A DNA stretch of 64,000 bases from Calothrix sp. HK-06 (GCF_001904745.1 NZ_MRCD01000024.1:31278-95277); one strand, 5' to 3'. Counted from the first letter of the stretch, positions 1 through 9,475 are shown. Made by a program: numbers and translations. The notes: generated from the letters alone by a model not told the origin.

Positions 1-354
1 GGCGCCGGAAGTCGGATGATTTTAGAACGACAAATGGAACAAGAGCAGGTACCAGCATCAGCAGTCCAAGGATTTGAGCATACTGTTCGTAGTCACCAAG
101 ACGTTGCAACAGCTGTTATTTCGGGAATTGCGGATGCAGGTATTAGTACAGCTTCTATCGCTGCTATGTTTGGATTGGGATTTGTGCCTCTGCATTCGTC
201 ACGTTATGACTTGGTAGTTCTTAGCTCATATCTTGATGAACCACCAGTTCAGCAGTTGCTCGGTACTTTGGAACATCGCTTTGTAAAATCTCAATTAGAA
301 ATACTTGGCGGTTATGATACTAGCTCTCTCGGAGAAGTGGTAGCAAGTATCTAG
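1..354 (+). CDS. Molybdate-binding-like (PBP_like) regulator, C-terminal part
   Basis: The reading frame is open from the first base of the window, so the 5' end lies outside; the first internal ATG is at 16. About 117 residues are visible. They match the C-terminal half of the periplasmic-binding-like domain (PF12727 type) found in one-component regulators and molybdate-binding-like proteins. Hallmarks are an invariant-looking arginine after GAGS, an 'A-V-ISGIADAG' stretch, 'GLGFVPLHSSRYDLVV' and a terminal 'LGGYDTSSLGEVV'. In this family the domain usually follows a helix-turn-helix or sits alone as a ligand sensor. The next gene is nifH, 148 bp downstream on the same strand, so a metal-sensing role near nitrogenase is an attractive but unproven inference. 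The DNA-binding part is not visible. Confidence 0.7.
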   Translation, partial: GAGSRMILERQMEQEQVPASAVQGFEHTVRSHQDVATAVISGIADAGISTASIAAMFGLGFVPLHSSRYDLVVLSSYLDEPPVQQLLGTLEHRFVKSQLEILGGYDTSSLGEVVASI

Positions 355-475
355 TAAATATATTCAGTAAATATCAGTAAATATATGTTGTCAAACACTC
401 ATGCTTTTGTAGTGGGACGGGCGCCACCGGCTTTGGCTCTACATTGCGAACAATTCATAATTGTAGACCCACTAA

Positions 476-1477
<1,002 letters not shown>

Positions 1478-1683
1478 GATTTTTACTCTTCTTTAAAGAC
1501 GTAGTAAAAATTCATAAGTGGGCGAAATTTGCCCACTTACTCCCAAGCACAAAAGTTTTTTTAATTCGGAGGTTAAATAATGCTTTAATTAATAGTCAAT
1601 TATATTGACACTCAAAGATAATTATACGCGAAATACTAATATTGTTTTTCGTATTCTGCAATTGGTTGATTAATTCATAACTG

Positions 1684-1716
1684 GAATGGGAAATTATTTT
1701 TCCATTCTTTTTTATT
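1684..1716 (+). terminator. Rho-independent terminator downstream of nifH
   Basis: A 10-bp stem (1684-1693 with 1698-1707, one G-T pair) with a 4-nt loop is followed directly by a run of seven T. A second hairpin without a T-run lies at 1516-1538 (8-bp stem, AAGTGGGC with its complement). The 273-bp gap holds nothing else that I can see. Confidence 0.75.
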
Positions 1717-1750
1717 TTATACCGTAAGGTGGACCGAAGCCCACCCTACT

Positions 1751-3130
1751 TTACTCTAAATCGCTATCTATCTGATTAATTTCTTCGTCTAGCAATATAG
1801 CATCGATTGAAATTACTTGGACTCCGCTTTGTGATTGTAAAATAAATACTGCTTCGGAACTAGCATCTTCGGGTTTCTCTGTTTCTACGGCACTAATTAT
1901 AAGTAGGTCTTCGTCTAAAGTACTTGGAGTTTCTAATGACTCAGTATCAAAGGTGCTGTAATTTAATGTATCAGTTGCATACTCAACTTTATCATCAGTA
2001 TCTTTAGTTTCCTCAGTATCAACAGCAGCAATAATTAGTAGGTCTTCGTCTAGAATACTTGGAGTCTCTAATAACTCAGTATCAACGGCGCCATCATTTA
2101 AAGTTTCAGTAGCATATTCAACTTTATCATCAATATCTTCAACTTCCTTAGTATCAACGGCGGCAATAATTAGTAGGTCTTCGTCTAGAATACTTGGAGT
2201 TTCTAATGACTCAGTATCAAAGGCGCTATCATTTAAAGTTTCAGTAGCATATTCAACTTTATCATCAATATCTTCAACTTCCTCAGTATCAACGGCGGCA
2301 ATAATTAGTAGGTCTTCGTCTAGAATACTTGGAGTTTCTAATGACTCAGTATCAAAGGCGCCATCATTTAATGTATCAGTTTCATATTCAACTTTATCAT
2401 CAGTATCTTGAACTTCTTCTGTTTCTGAGGCGCCAATAATTACTTGGTCTTCGTCTAGAATACTTGGAGTCTCTAATGACTCAGTATCAACGGCGCCATC
2501 ATTTAATGTATCAGTAGCATATTCAAGTTTATTATCAGTATCTAGAATTTCTTCAGTTTCTGAGGCACCAATAATTAGTTGGTCTTCGTCTATAATATTT
2601 GGAGTCTCTAATGGTTGAGTATCCAAGACGGCATAATTTAACGTATCAGTTGCATATTCAGGTTTATAATCAGTGTGTTTAGCTTCCTCAATTTCTGAGG
2701 TGCTTATTACCTGTTGGTTTTGGTGTTGAATGCTTGGAGTATCTAATGGTTTAGTATTAAGGGCGCCGTAGTTTGATGTATCAGTTTTATACTGAAATGA
2801 CTGATTAGGATTAAAGGTATTATTTTGTACTGTATCAATTGTGCCACCGATAACAGCGTGAGTAGCTCCTTCAGCTACAGTTTTGACTGCATCTCCTACA
2901 CCTTTAGCTGTCTGGAATAGACCACCACCTATTGTTTTGGCGGCGCCTCCTAGACCTTTGGTAGTATGGTTAAAGCCTTGAGCAATTCTTCTTCCAGCAA
3001 AAGCTGCTGCTAATGAACCTAATGTACCGCCAATAAGTCCACCTATAAGCGCTCGATTTAATCCAGGATTTTTTTCTTTTTCATTTACATTTTTGTATGA
3101 GGCGTCAAATCCTTGCTTATTTTCAATCAT
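1751..3130 (-). CDS. Acidic tandem-repeat protein with glycine-rich N-terminus
   Basis: I do not recognise a named family. Residues 26-50 and 60-97 are rich in Gly and Ala (GGLIGGTLGSLAAAFAG and similar), suggesting a short membrane-associating or glycine-zipper segment. Residues 114-428 are seven head-to-tail units of exactly 45 residues each, with the consensus start Y-A-T-D-T-L-N-D and a core L-E-T-P-S-I-L-D-E-D followed by an acidic stretch. The last 31 residues are unique and acidic. There is no signal peptide and no cysteine. The gene is monocistronic, with the PRC-barrel/DUF2382 gene upstream on the same strand but separated by a terminator. The overall acidity suggests an extended, ion-binding or surface-coating protein; this is inference. 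Confidence 0.75.
   Translation of the reverse strand: MIENKQGFDASYKNVNEKEKNPGLNRALIGGLIGGTLGSLAAAFAGRRIAQGFNHTTKGLGGAAKTIGGGLFQTAKGVGDAVKTVAEGATHAVIGGTIDTVQNNTFNPNQSFQYKTDTSNYGALNTKPLDTPSIQHQNQQVISTSEIEEAKHTDYKPEYATDTLNYAVLDTQPLETPNIIDEDQLIIGASETEEILDTDNKLEYATDTLNDGAVDTESLETPSILDEDQVIIGASETEEVQDTDDKVEYETDTLNDGAFDTESLETPSILDEDLLIIAAVDTEEVEDIDDKVEYATETLNDSAFDTESLETPSILDEDLLIIAAVDTKEVEDIDDKVEYATETLNDGAVDTELLETPSILDEDLLIIAAVDTEETKDTDDKVEYATDTLNYSTFDTESLETPSTLDEDLLIISAVETEKPEDASSEAVFILQSQSGVQVISIDAILLDEEINQIDSDLE
1847..2791 (-). repeat. Seven tandem 135-bp coding repeats
   Basis: Seven in-frame 135-bp units encode the 45-residue repeats of the surrounding gene. The middle units are close to identical at DNA level (the same 'cttcgtctagaatacttgg' string recurs), while the units at both ends are more diverged. 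That is the pattern expected when an array grows by unequal crossing-over in its middle. Confidence 0.85.
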
Positions 3131-3282
3131 AATTTTTTAGCTTCTTAAATAAAATAGATCATTTCTTTTGTTAATTTAACTACTAAAGATAATAGTTTAA
3201 CCCTTCTTTTGATAGAAAATATATTTTTTTTAATACTACTTTAGTTGTAATGTATATTAGTTCTAGATTAATTCATAAATAT

Positions 3283-3308
3283 AAAAAAAAGCCTCTTATA
3301 GGAGAGGC
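3283..3308 (-). terminator. Rho-independent terminator of the PRC-barrel gene
   Basis: On the minus strand the stem GCCTCT/AGAGGC (3291-3308) runs directly into eight T (3283-3290). It is placed about 75 bp after the stop codon of the leftward PRC-barrel gene. Confidence 0.75.
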
Positions 3309-3384
3309 ATTGCTATAAACTGATAAAAGACACTTTGACGGAGAAATACATTGTAGAAACGTTACATGTAACGTCTCTAGCTAA

Positions 3385-4299
3385 TTACATGCGGTCATTT
3401 TTTTTGACAGTAGGGCGCCCGTCAGTATCAATATCCAATTCTTCACGGCGAATTGTTTCAGTTGCTTGTACTGTTTCGTGGTCTACAACTTTTGAAACTC
3501 GGACTTCTTCCCGCACAAAAGCTTCTTTTTGGATATCAGGAACTTCTTCGTAAATTTCCATATGGGCAACTTCACCTTCACGGAAAGTTGCGACATCAGT
3601 TGAAACTACTCTGCCTGCATCGGTAGGAGTTACTCGCTCAACAATAACTCGCTCTTTGTCAACTGATACAGAAACCCGTGCAGTCTCAGTTTCGACGTGC
3701 TTACCAATTGCTACTTCCCCAGCTTTACGACGCTGTGTGCTTGCAACTAACCGTTCTTCATAAAGTTTAAAGGTTTGGTCATCATGCACGCTGGTATCGT
3801 ATAAGTCTGCATCTTGCGTATAGTTGTAAGTATCACGGTTATAAGTAGGAGTGCTATGTGCAACAGCCGCAGTTCCAACAACAGGCGCCACAGAAGCCGC
3901 ATCAAGACGTGCTGATGTATCAAGAGGTGCTGATGCTTCTACTGCTGCTGGGCGATATGCTCCACGCACCCGCTCTTCGTAGTCGAAATCAAGCGCCATA
4001 CCTTCTTTGTATTCAGGTAAGTCTTCTGCTTGCTGCTTTGTCATTTGGATATACACACGGTCGGCTTTAGAATCAATTTTGCCACGACCGATAGGTAGTA
4101 ATACTTTTTTACCAAAAACCCAGAAACCTACATCAACGATAAGGTAGCGAAACTTTCCTTGGTCATCTACCAATGCATCACTAACTGTACCAATTTTATC
4201 ATCACTACCCTGAGTATAAACACTCATTCCTTTAATGTCGTTACCTTGAATGGTGTCGCGGTAATCTGGATCAAAATCACTAATTTTATGAAGAACCAT
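3385..4299 (-). CDS. PRC-barrel and DUF2382 (YsnF/AvaK-type) protein
   Basis: The protein has 304 residues. Residues 1-115 form a PRC-barrel domain (IGTVSDALVDDQGKFRYLIVDVGFW followed by a lysine/valine-rich strand). Residues 115-180 are a low-complexity linker rich in Ala, Ser and Tyr. Residues 175-300 form a DUF2382 domain with the typical LYEERL, V-VDKERVIVERV, EIYEEVPDIQKEAFVREEV and RREELDID strands. Proteins of this build include the cyanobacterial akinete marker AvaK and the stress protein YsnF; the molecular role is not established. There is no signal peptide. The gene is monocistronic with its own terminator. Confidence 0.88.
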   Translation of the reverse strand: MVLHKISDFDPDYRDTIQGNDIKGMSVYTQGSDDKIGTVSDALVDDQGKFRYLIVDVGFWVFGKKVLLPIGRGKIDSKADRVYIQMTKQQAEDLPEYKEGMALDFDYEERVRGAYRPAAVEASAPLDTSARLDAASVAPVVGTAAVAHSTPTYNRDTYNYTQDADLYDTSVHDDQTFKLYEERLVASTQRRKAGEVAIGKHVETETARVSVSVDKERVIVERVTPTDAGRVVSTDVATFREGEVAHMEIYEEVPDIQKEAFVREEVRVSKVVDHETVQATETIRREELDIDTDGRPTVKKNDRM

Positions 4300-4584
4300 T
4301 TTTTTATTACTTTTTCTTTACTTCACCTACAAAGTTAAGAACATAACTGGTTATAAACATCTTTCTAAGGAATGAGTTAATTAGCTTATTTAGTTATGAA
4401 TTTATTTTATTAATGAATATAATTTATGTCGTTATACAACTATGTAAGGTAAATATAAAATTTAGTTATAACTTGGTTATAAAGATTTTTATTTGTAAAA
4501 GTGTGACTAGATTCTAGCAAAAATGCGTGACTATTTTCTAGCATTCAATGTAAGTTACAAAAGTTATTTTTTAGTAACATTGAT

Positions 4585-4866
4585 GTGATGTATGTTGATG
4601 AGTTAGTGGGACGCGATACCGTAAATACTCTACCCCCGGCAACGATAGAAGCTTGTGCTGACCACTGCAATGTTAGTGATAGACTTGAGACTGGGATTAA
4701 GGAAGCATACAACTTAATGGACAGTCTCAAAAACCCAGATATAAATATCAATCTCGACCAAGTAATGGTTGAAGTATTAGATGAAGGAATTGACAAGTTT
4801 ATCCAACCATTTCAATCACTGATGGAATCAATGGAAGAAAAAGTTAAACAATTGGCGCCTGCTTGA
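4585..4866 (+). pseudogene. Transaldolase C-terminal fragment
   Basis: The 93 residues align with the C-terminal third of transaldolase. The run 'YVDELVGRDTVNTLPPATIEA' (see 4588-4650) carries the family's D-T-V-N-T-x-P-P-A-T signature, and the end resembles its 'V..VLDEGIDKFIQPFQSLM' helix. The Schiff-base lysine and the barrel's first two thirds are missing, and I found no trace of them in the 285 bp upstream. It begins with GTG at 4585 or ATG at 4588. The open frame is undamaged, so it could still be expressed as a short protein, but a decayed tal copy is the simplest reading. Confidence 0.65.
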
Positions 4867-4926
4867 TTATTTAAAATTGGCGCCTTCTAAGCATCTATAT
4901 TGGTGATTGGTAAAAGAATATTAAGT

Positions 4927-4974
4927 AGGACTTACGCATGAAATGTTAAAAACCTGGTTTTTTGCATAAGTCCT
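4927..4974. repeat. Snap-back repeat with IS-like ends (AGGACTTACGCA)
   Basis: AGGACTTACGCA (4927-4938) faces TGCATAAGTCCT (4963-4974) across 24 bp, giving an imperfect 12-bp inverted repeat. The same 12-mer forms the terminal inverted repeat of the insertion sequence at 35824-36974. This is probably a minimal non-autonomous derivative of that family. Confidence 0.65.
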
Positions 4975-4997
4975 GTTGATAAGCAAAAACTTAAACT

Positions 4998-5624
4998 TTA
5001 TTGGTATACACGGGCTTTGCGAGTTCCGGTGACAGCTCCCATTATTGATGCGAGTAAACCCAGCAAAGAACCTAAAACAAACCACCACAAACCACTACGT
5101 ACATTCGCAGCAGCTTCACGGGCTTGTTGAGCGCTTACATTCGGTGTATTTGCAGGTAAATTCAAGTTACCTTGCTGTTGAACTTGGTTGATAACCTCAC
5201 CTGCATTAGAAGCGGCAACACCAAAAGCACCAGATACTCCGCTTGCTATTAACCAAGAACTAAGTGCTAAAGTAGTTGCCCACAAAATTGCACCGTTAAG
5301 AATAGCTGTACTGCGGCTCATTGGACCACAAGCACGAGCTGTTACCCAACCACCTGTGAATAAAGAAATTAATAAACCAATAATTGACCCAATGCCTACA
5401 TTCGAGGCAACACCAGACGAAATTGTTCTAGGGGCGCCTGAATTTTCAACGCTACCTGCCCCAATTGCTGCAAATAAAGCACTCAAAACGAGTTGAGTAG
5501 CTAGAGCAACTACCAAACCTGAAATAATTGGACCCCATCGAACACGGTCATGATAGTCGCCAACTCTATCTGCAACTACAGGGTTAGCAACATAATCACC
5601 TGTAGGCTGATTAACGTATGCCAT
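4998..5624 (-). CDS. Four-segment integral membrane protein
   Basis: The start at 5624 (MAYVNQ, 208 residues) is preferred over an upstream codon at 5684 because AGAGGA lies about 10 nt before this ATG. Hydrophobic segments are at roughly residues 30-52, 75-95, 108-130 and 178-198, with two Gly-rich helices. A polar loop between the last two is rich in Gln, Asn and Ala. It resembles uncharacterised small cyanobacterial membrane proteins often found beside PRC-barrel stress genes. I cannot assign a function. Confidence 0.7.
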   Translation of the reverse strand: MAYVNQPTGDYVANPVVADRVGDYHDRVRWGPIISGLVVALATQLVLSALFAAIGAGSVENSGAPRTISSGVASNVGIGSIIGLLISLFTGGWVTARACGPMSRSTAILNGAILWATTLALSSWLIASGVSGAFGVAASNAGEVINQVQQQGNLNLPANTPNVSAQQAREAAANVRSGLWWFVLGSLLGLLASIMGAVTGTRKARVYQ

Positions 5625-5795
5625 TAGTGTATTTTTCCTCTGAATTTCTGAATTAAATCTGACTACAAAAGCTATTCTTTGCAAATAAGCCTTAGCATTA
5701 AAATTATATTAAAATTTATAATTTGACTATCTCCCAACAGGAGTAATTAATATATCCGTTTAGCGTAATATTTCTTAATAGTTTGTAAAAATATA

Positions 5796-5822
5796 GTAGG
5801 ACAGGTTATAAGCCTATCCTAC
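5796..5822 (-). terminator. Terminator of the ctaC-ctaD-ctaE operon
   Basis: GTAGGACAGG (5796-5805) pairs with CCTATCCTAC (5813-5822) with one mismatch. On the minus strand it lies just after the ctaE stop and is followed by a T/A-rich tract. Confidence 0.6.
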
Positions 5823-5828
5823 GGTTAT

Positions 5829-6425
5829 TTATTGCCAGACGTAAATTAGGATAAATAATATAATCCAAATTACATCGACAAAGTGCCAAAAAAGTGAGGT
5901 AGCGTATACTCCGTAGTGACCGTTGTCAAAGTTACCTGGAATGAATGAGCGTGCGAGAATTATTGTTTGTAATATAATACCTGTCAGAACGTGTAAACCG
6001 TGGAAACCTGTTAGTAGGTAAAATAAGCCACCGAATACGCCTGTGGTAAAACCAAATTCTAAGCCACCCCATTCTACTGCTTGACCGTATAAAAAGTAGC
6101 TACCCATGAGCATTGTTAATAGCAGAAATATCCGGTATCCCCAGAGGTTATGACGTAGTAATGCGCGTTCTGCAAAGTAGATAACAAAGCTGCTTGATAC
6201 TAGGATAACTGTGTTGATTATTGGTTCTTTTATTTCTAGTCCTGATACACCTGTGGGCAACCAGTTTGGTGTGGAGAGTTTGGTGCCTATGTATGCTGCG
6301 AAGAAGCTTAGAAAGATTACACTTTCTGAAAGTAGAAATACGACGAAGCCGTATTGTTTATTTCCTTCTTCGTCGTGTTCGTGGGCATGTGGCGCCTGTA
6401 TGCGGGTTTTTATTGAACTTTCCAT
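5829..6425 (-). CDS. ctaE: Terminal oxidase subunit III (ARTO type)
   Basis: This is subunit III of a heme-copper terminal oxidase. The 198 residues carry five predicted membrane helices, the conserved 'GFVVFLLSESVIFLSFFAAYIG' region with its glutamate (from about residue 26), the G-F-H-G-L-H-V motif near residue 141 and the end 'YWHFVD'-like (FWHFVDVIWI). It is the last gene of the leftward operon, 161 bp after ctaD, in a gap filled with tandem repeats. Its role is structural support of subunit I. The operon type (see ctaC) suggests the alternative respiratory terminal oxidase rather than the aa3 cytochrome c oxidase. Confidence 0.93.
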   Translation of the reverse strand: MESSIKTRIQAPHAHEHDEEGNKQYGFVVFLLSESVIFLSFFAAYIGTKLSTPNWLPTGVSGLEIKEPIINTVILVSSSFVIYFAERALLRHNLWGYRIFLLLTMLMGSYFLYGQAVEWGGLEFGFTTGVFGGLFYLLTGFHGLHVLTGIILQTIILARSFIPGNFDNGHYGVYATSLFWHFVDVIWIILFILIYVWQ

Positions 6426-6442
6426 GATTGGTAGTGGTTGAT

Positions 6443-6585
6443 GGGGATGGGTTTAGGGGTGGGTTTGGGGGCGGGTTTAGGGGCGGGTTTAGGGGCGGGT
6501 TTAGATGATTTTTGGTTTTCTGTGAGGTTTGTGGGTTAACCCGCCCTTACAGGATTGTGAGGTTTTTGGGTTAACCCGCCCTTAC
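6443..6585. repeat. Two short tandem repeat families in the ctaD-ctaE gap
   Basis: From 6443 to about 6503 a 12-bp unit (AGGGGCGGGTTT and variants) is repeated about five times. From 6521 to 6585 a 30-bp segment occurs twice with a 35-bp period; it contains the palindrome GGGTTAACCC. Both resemble the short tandemly repeated sequences known from heterocystous cyanobacteria. They lie within the operon transcript. Confidence 0.8.
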
Positions 6586-6586
6586 A

Positions 6587-8257
6587 TTATTCTTGGTGTG
6601 CGGCGCCTGCTACTAGTGGTTCGTTCATGCCGTAACCGTAGGGTGGTGATACTACTACGGGAATTTCTTCAAAGTTTTCAACGGGTGGTGGGGAGGATAC
6701 TAGCCACTCTAGACCGATTGCACGCCAAGGATTATCTGGCGCCTTGTCTCCGTTTATCCAGGAACTAATCATGTTTAAGATAAACGGTAATGTTGACATT
6801 CCAAGTATGAAACCGCCGATACTAGCGATAACGTTCCAGAATGTATATTCGGGGTCGTATGATGCGACTCGGCGTAACATTCCGTGTAAACCTAGGGGAT
6901 GCATTGGGAAGAAGTTGAGGTTGGTACCAATAAAGGCTAACCAGAAGTGCAGTTTACCTAAACCTTCGTAGTACATACGTCCGGTCATTTTGGGGAACCA
7001 GTGGTAGATGGCAGCAAATAAGCCCATCGTGACGGTTCCGTAGAGAACATAATGGAAGTGACCGACGACGAAATAAGTGTTATTAACATGGATGTCGATG
7101 GGAACTGAGGAGAGCATAATTCCCACTACACCAGCAAACACGAACATTATTAAGCCACCCAAGGCAAATAACATTGGTGTGTTGAGTCGAATTTTACCAC
7201 CCCAAATTGTCGCTAACCAAGCAAAGACTTTAATACCAGTTGGTACCGATACAAACATCGTCGATATCATGAATACCATTCGCATCCAACCTGGTGTGCC
7301 ACTGGCGTACATGTGGTGGACCCAAACCAAGGCACTAACTGCGGCAATCATTAGTGAGGAAATAGCAACTACTCGGTATCCAAATAACGGCTTGCGCGAG
7401 TAAACTGGAAAAATTTCCGAGAAAATACCAAAAATTGGCAGTATTATTACGTAGACTGCTGGATGTGAATAGAACCAGAATAGGTGTTGAAATAGTATGG
7501 GATTTCCACCTTTATCTGGATTGAAGAATGCTGTACCAACGCTTAAATCAAACAGTAGCATTATGGCGCCTGCTGTTAATGCTGGTAATCCAAATAACTG
7601 GATGATTTGGGCGCTGAAAACTGCCCAAACGAATAGTGGCATACGAAAGAACGTCATTCCCGGCGCCCGCATTTTGACGATGGTGGTAACGAAATTTACA
7701 CCACCCATGATGGAAGACACGCCGGAAACTGCCACTGCAAGCAGCCAAATAAATTCACCGTTGATTAAGTTTCCTGTAGGGTTTTGGGTACTAACTGGGG
7801 GATAAGACCACCAACCAGCTTGTGCAGGCCCACCCGGTACAAAGAAGCTCACCATTAATAATAGACCCGCAACGGGTACCATCCAGAAAGCTGCTGCGTT
7901 TAGGCGAGGAAATGCCATATCGCGGGCGCCTATCATTAAGGGTACGAGATAATTCGCAAATCCTACAAGACTTGGAAATGTCCAGCCAAACAGCATTACA
8001 GTTCCGTGCATGGTGAATAGACCATTGTACACGGTGCGGTCAACAAGGTCAGATTCTGGAGTGAGTAATTCACCCCTCATGATCATTGCGAAAATGCCGC
8101 CAACGAGTAGAAATATGAAGGAAGTAACAAGGTATTGAATACCTATTACCTTGTGGTCGTGGCTGAAGCTAAAGTAAGTTTTCCAGGTTGTGGGAGGAAG
8201 ATAGTGATGTTTCTCAATCACAACGCTGGAACTTTTCTCAACGTTGATGTCTGTCAT
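6587..8257 (-). CDS. ctaD: Terminal oxidase subunit I (ARTO type)
   Basis: This is the catalytic subunit of a heme-copper oxygen reductase. It reduces oxygen to water at the heme-CuB centre in the membrane. The 556 residues have about twelve membrane helices. Visible ligands are His84 (heme), His265 with Tyr269 (HPAVY, the CuB His-Tyr crosslink), His314 and His315 (CuB), and His400 and His402 (GHFHY, the heme ligands). All are intact. The gene starts 16 nt after ctaC, implying co-translation. Heterocystous cyanobacteria use extra oxidase sets of this kind to keep oxygen away from nitrogenase, which fits the nearby nifH. Confidence 0.95.
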   Translation of the reverse strand: MTDINVEKSSSVVIEKHHYLPPTTWKTYFSFSHDHKVIGIQYLVTSFIFLLVGGIFAMIMRGELLTPESDLVDRTVYNGLFTMHGTVMLFGWTFPSLVGFANYLVPLMIGARDMAFPRLNAAAFWMVPVAGLLLMVSFFVPGGPAQAGWWSYPPVSTQNPTGNLINGEFIWLLAVAVSGVSSIMGGVNFVTTIVKMRAPGMTFFRMPLFVWAVFSAQIIQLFGLPALTAGAIMLLFDLSVGTAFFNPDKGGNPILFQHLFWFYSHPAVYVIILPIFGIFSEIFPVYSRKPLFGYRVVAISSLMIAAVSALVWVHHMYASGTPGWMRMVFMISTMFVSVPTGIKVFAWLATIWGGKIRLNTPMLFALGGLIMFVFAGVVGIMLSSVPIDIHVNNTYFVVGHFHYVLYGTVTMGLFAAIYHWFPKMTGRMYYEGLGKLHFWLAFIGTNLNFFPMHPLGLHGMLRRVASYDPEYTFWNVIASIGGFILGMSTLPFILNMISSWINGDKAPDNPWRAIGLEWLVSSPPPVENFEEIPVVVSPPYGYGMNEPLVAGAAHQE

Positions 8258-8273
8258 AATTAATTAGGTATGG

Positions 8274-9278
8274 TTATTTAGTAAGAATTGAAGTTCTTAC
8301 AGAATTAGGAGTCTGGTAATTAACAACGGGAGGCGCCGCAGGTTCAACACTTTGCCAACCAGTTTTGAAGGGACTATCCTTTGTAAGGGCATATTCGGTA
8401 GCAGCTTGGTTAATAGCAGGCGCCGGTTTTTGGTTGGATGCTTTTTTTAACCAGTTTTTGTAATCTTCAAGGGAATCAACTACTACATTTGCTTCCATTG
8501 TGGCGAAATATGTACCGCTAAATTGCGAGTCCATTAAACGGTAAGTACCTTCGCGTGTTGGAGTAAATTCAAAGTCGATTTTGTTTTTGGGAATGATATC
8601 TTGTTTGACTCGGAAAGCTGGAACGAAGAAGCCGTGGAGAACATCTTCAGATTCTAAAGCAAGATGAACTCGTTCGTTTACAGGTATATGTAGTTCTGTG
8701 CTGGAAACATTTTTGTAGGGATAGTGAAACTCCCAAGCCCATTGTCTAGCTATAACGCTGATAGGTTGGGTTGTATCAATGTCGATATCTGGTGCTGATG
8801 CTGGTGCTGGTGCTGGTGCAGAAGTTTCAGATTGTTTATTTTTGTTCCAAAGTCCATCCCAAGGCGCCGCTACTGCTGACTCCATACCCATTGGCATATG
8901 AAGATGATGTTCCATTGGGCCACGAATAGACATTTGGTCATAAATTTGGTAACTGTAACCAGCAATCCAAATTACTAATACAATAGGAATCGCTGTCCAA
9001 ACGACTTCGAGAGTGATATTACCTTCAATTGGTGGACCATCGCTAGTATCATGTTCTGCCACGCGATTAAAAGCAACGGCATATAGCAATGCAGCAGTTA
9101 CAGCAAAGAAAATAAATGAAGCGAGTACAACGAGAAAACTAAATAAATCGTCAATGAGTTGTGCTTCGACTGTAGCTTGAACAGGGAACCAAGAATAAGC
9201 TTGTTGTCCCATCCAAAGACTTGCCGCAGTCACTACAACTGTACCAACGGTCAGTGCTGAAAGGTTCCGGATGTTCAT
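8274..9278 (-). CDS. ctaC: Terminal oxidase subunit II lacking CuA (ARTO type)
   Basis: The protein has 334 residues with an N-terminal anchor (10-30), a membrane hairpin (helices near 45-68 and 92-110) and a cupredoxin domain (170-270) preceded by an Ala/Pro linker. The aromatic motif QWAWEFHYP (179-187) and His215 are present. The usual C-x3-C-x3-H-x2-M binuclear copper motif is replaced: Asp250, Ser254 and Phe258 stand where the two Cys and the His should be, and only Met261 remains. Loss of CuA is characteristic of the cyanobacterial alternative respiratory terminal oxidase, thought to take electrons from quinol rather than from cytochrome c. The upstream partners are two DUF2231 genes. 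Confidence 0.93.
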   Translation of the reverse strand: MNIRNLSALTVGTVVVTAASLWMGQQAYSWFPVQATVEAQLIDDLFSFLVVLASFIFFAVTAALLYAVAFNRVAEHDTSDGPPIEGNITLEVVWTAIPIVLVIWIAGYSYQIYDQMSIRGPMEHHLHMPMGMESAVAAPWDGLWNKNKQSETSAPAPAPASAPDIDIDTTQPISVIARQWAWEFHYPYKNVSSTELHIPVNERVHLALESEDVLHGFFVPAFRVKQDIIPKNKIDFEFTPTREGTYRLMDSQFSGTYFATMEANVVVDSLEDYKNWLKKASNQKPAPAINQAATEYALTKDSPFKTGWQSVEPAAPPVVNYQTPNSVRTSILTK

Positions 9279-9307
9279 GGTTAATGGGCAATCGATTATG
9301 AATTTTT

Positions 9308-9472
9308 GTACGGGTGGGTTAACAGATATCCTAAAACTGAATTAACAATCTACCTAAACCCAGTACGGGTGGGTTAACAGATATCCTAAAACTGAATTAA
9401 CAATCTACCTAAACCCAGTACGGGTGGGTTAACAGATATCCTAAAACTGAATTAACAATTTACCTAAACCCA
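9308..9472. repeat. Three perfect-phase 55-bp tandem repeats upstream of ctaC
   Basis: A 55-bp unit starting GTACGGGTGGGTTAACAG begins at 9308, 9363 and 9418; the copies are almost identical. They fill the gap between the second DUF2231 gene and ctaC. The unit shares GGGTGGGTTAAC with the repeats in the ctaD-ctaE gap. There are no spacers, so it is not a CRISPR array. Confidence 0.9.
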
Positions 9473-9475
9473 CCC

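Noticed and set aside
1847..2791. Possible CRISPR or minisatellite outside genes
   Set aside because: The 135-bp period is a multiple of three and the repeats lie in one intact reading frame.
7077..7403. 108-codon plus-strand frame opposite ctaD
   Set aside because: The minus strand here encodes the heme and CuB ligands of ctaD without interruption, so the plus frame is a shadow.
9308..9472. Possible CRISPR array (three direct repeats)
   Set aside because: The 55-bp units abut with no variable spacers and no cas gene is in the window.
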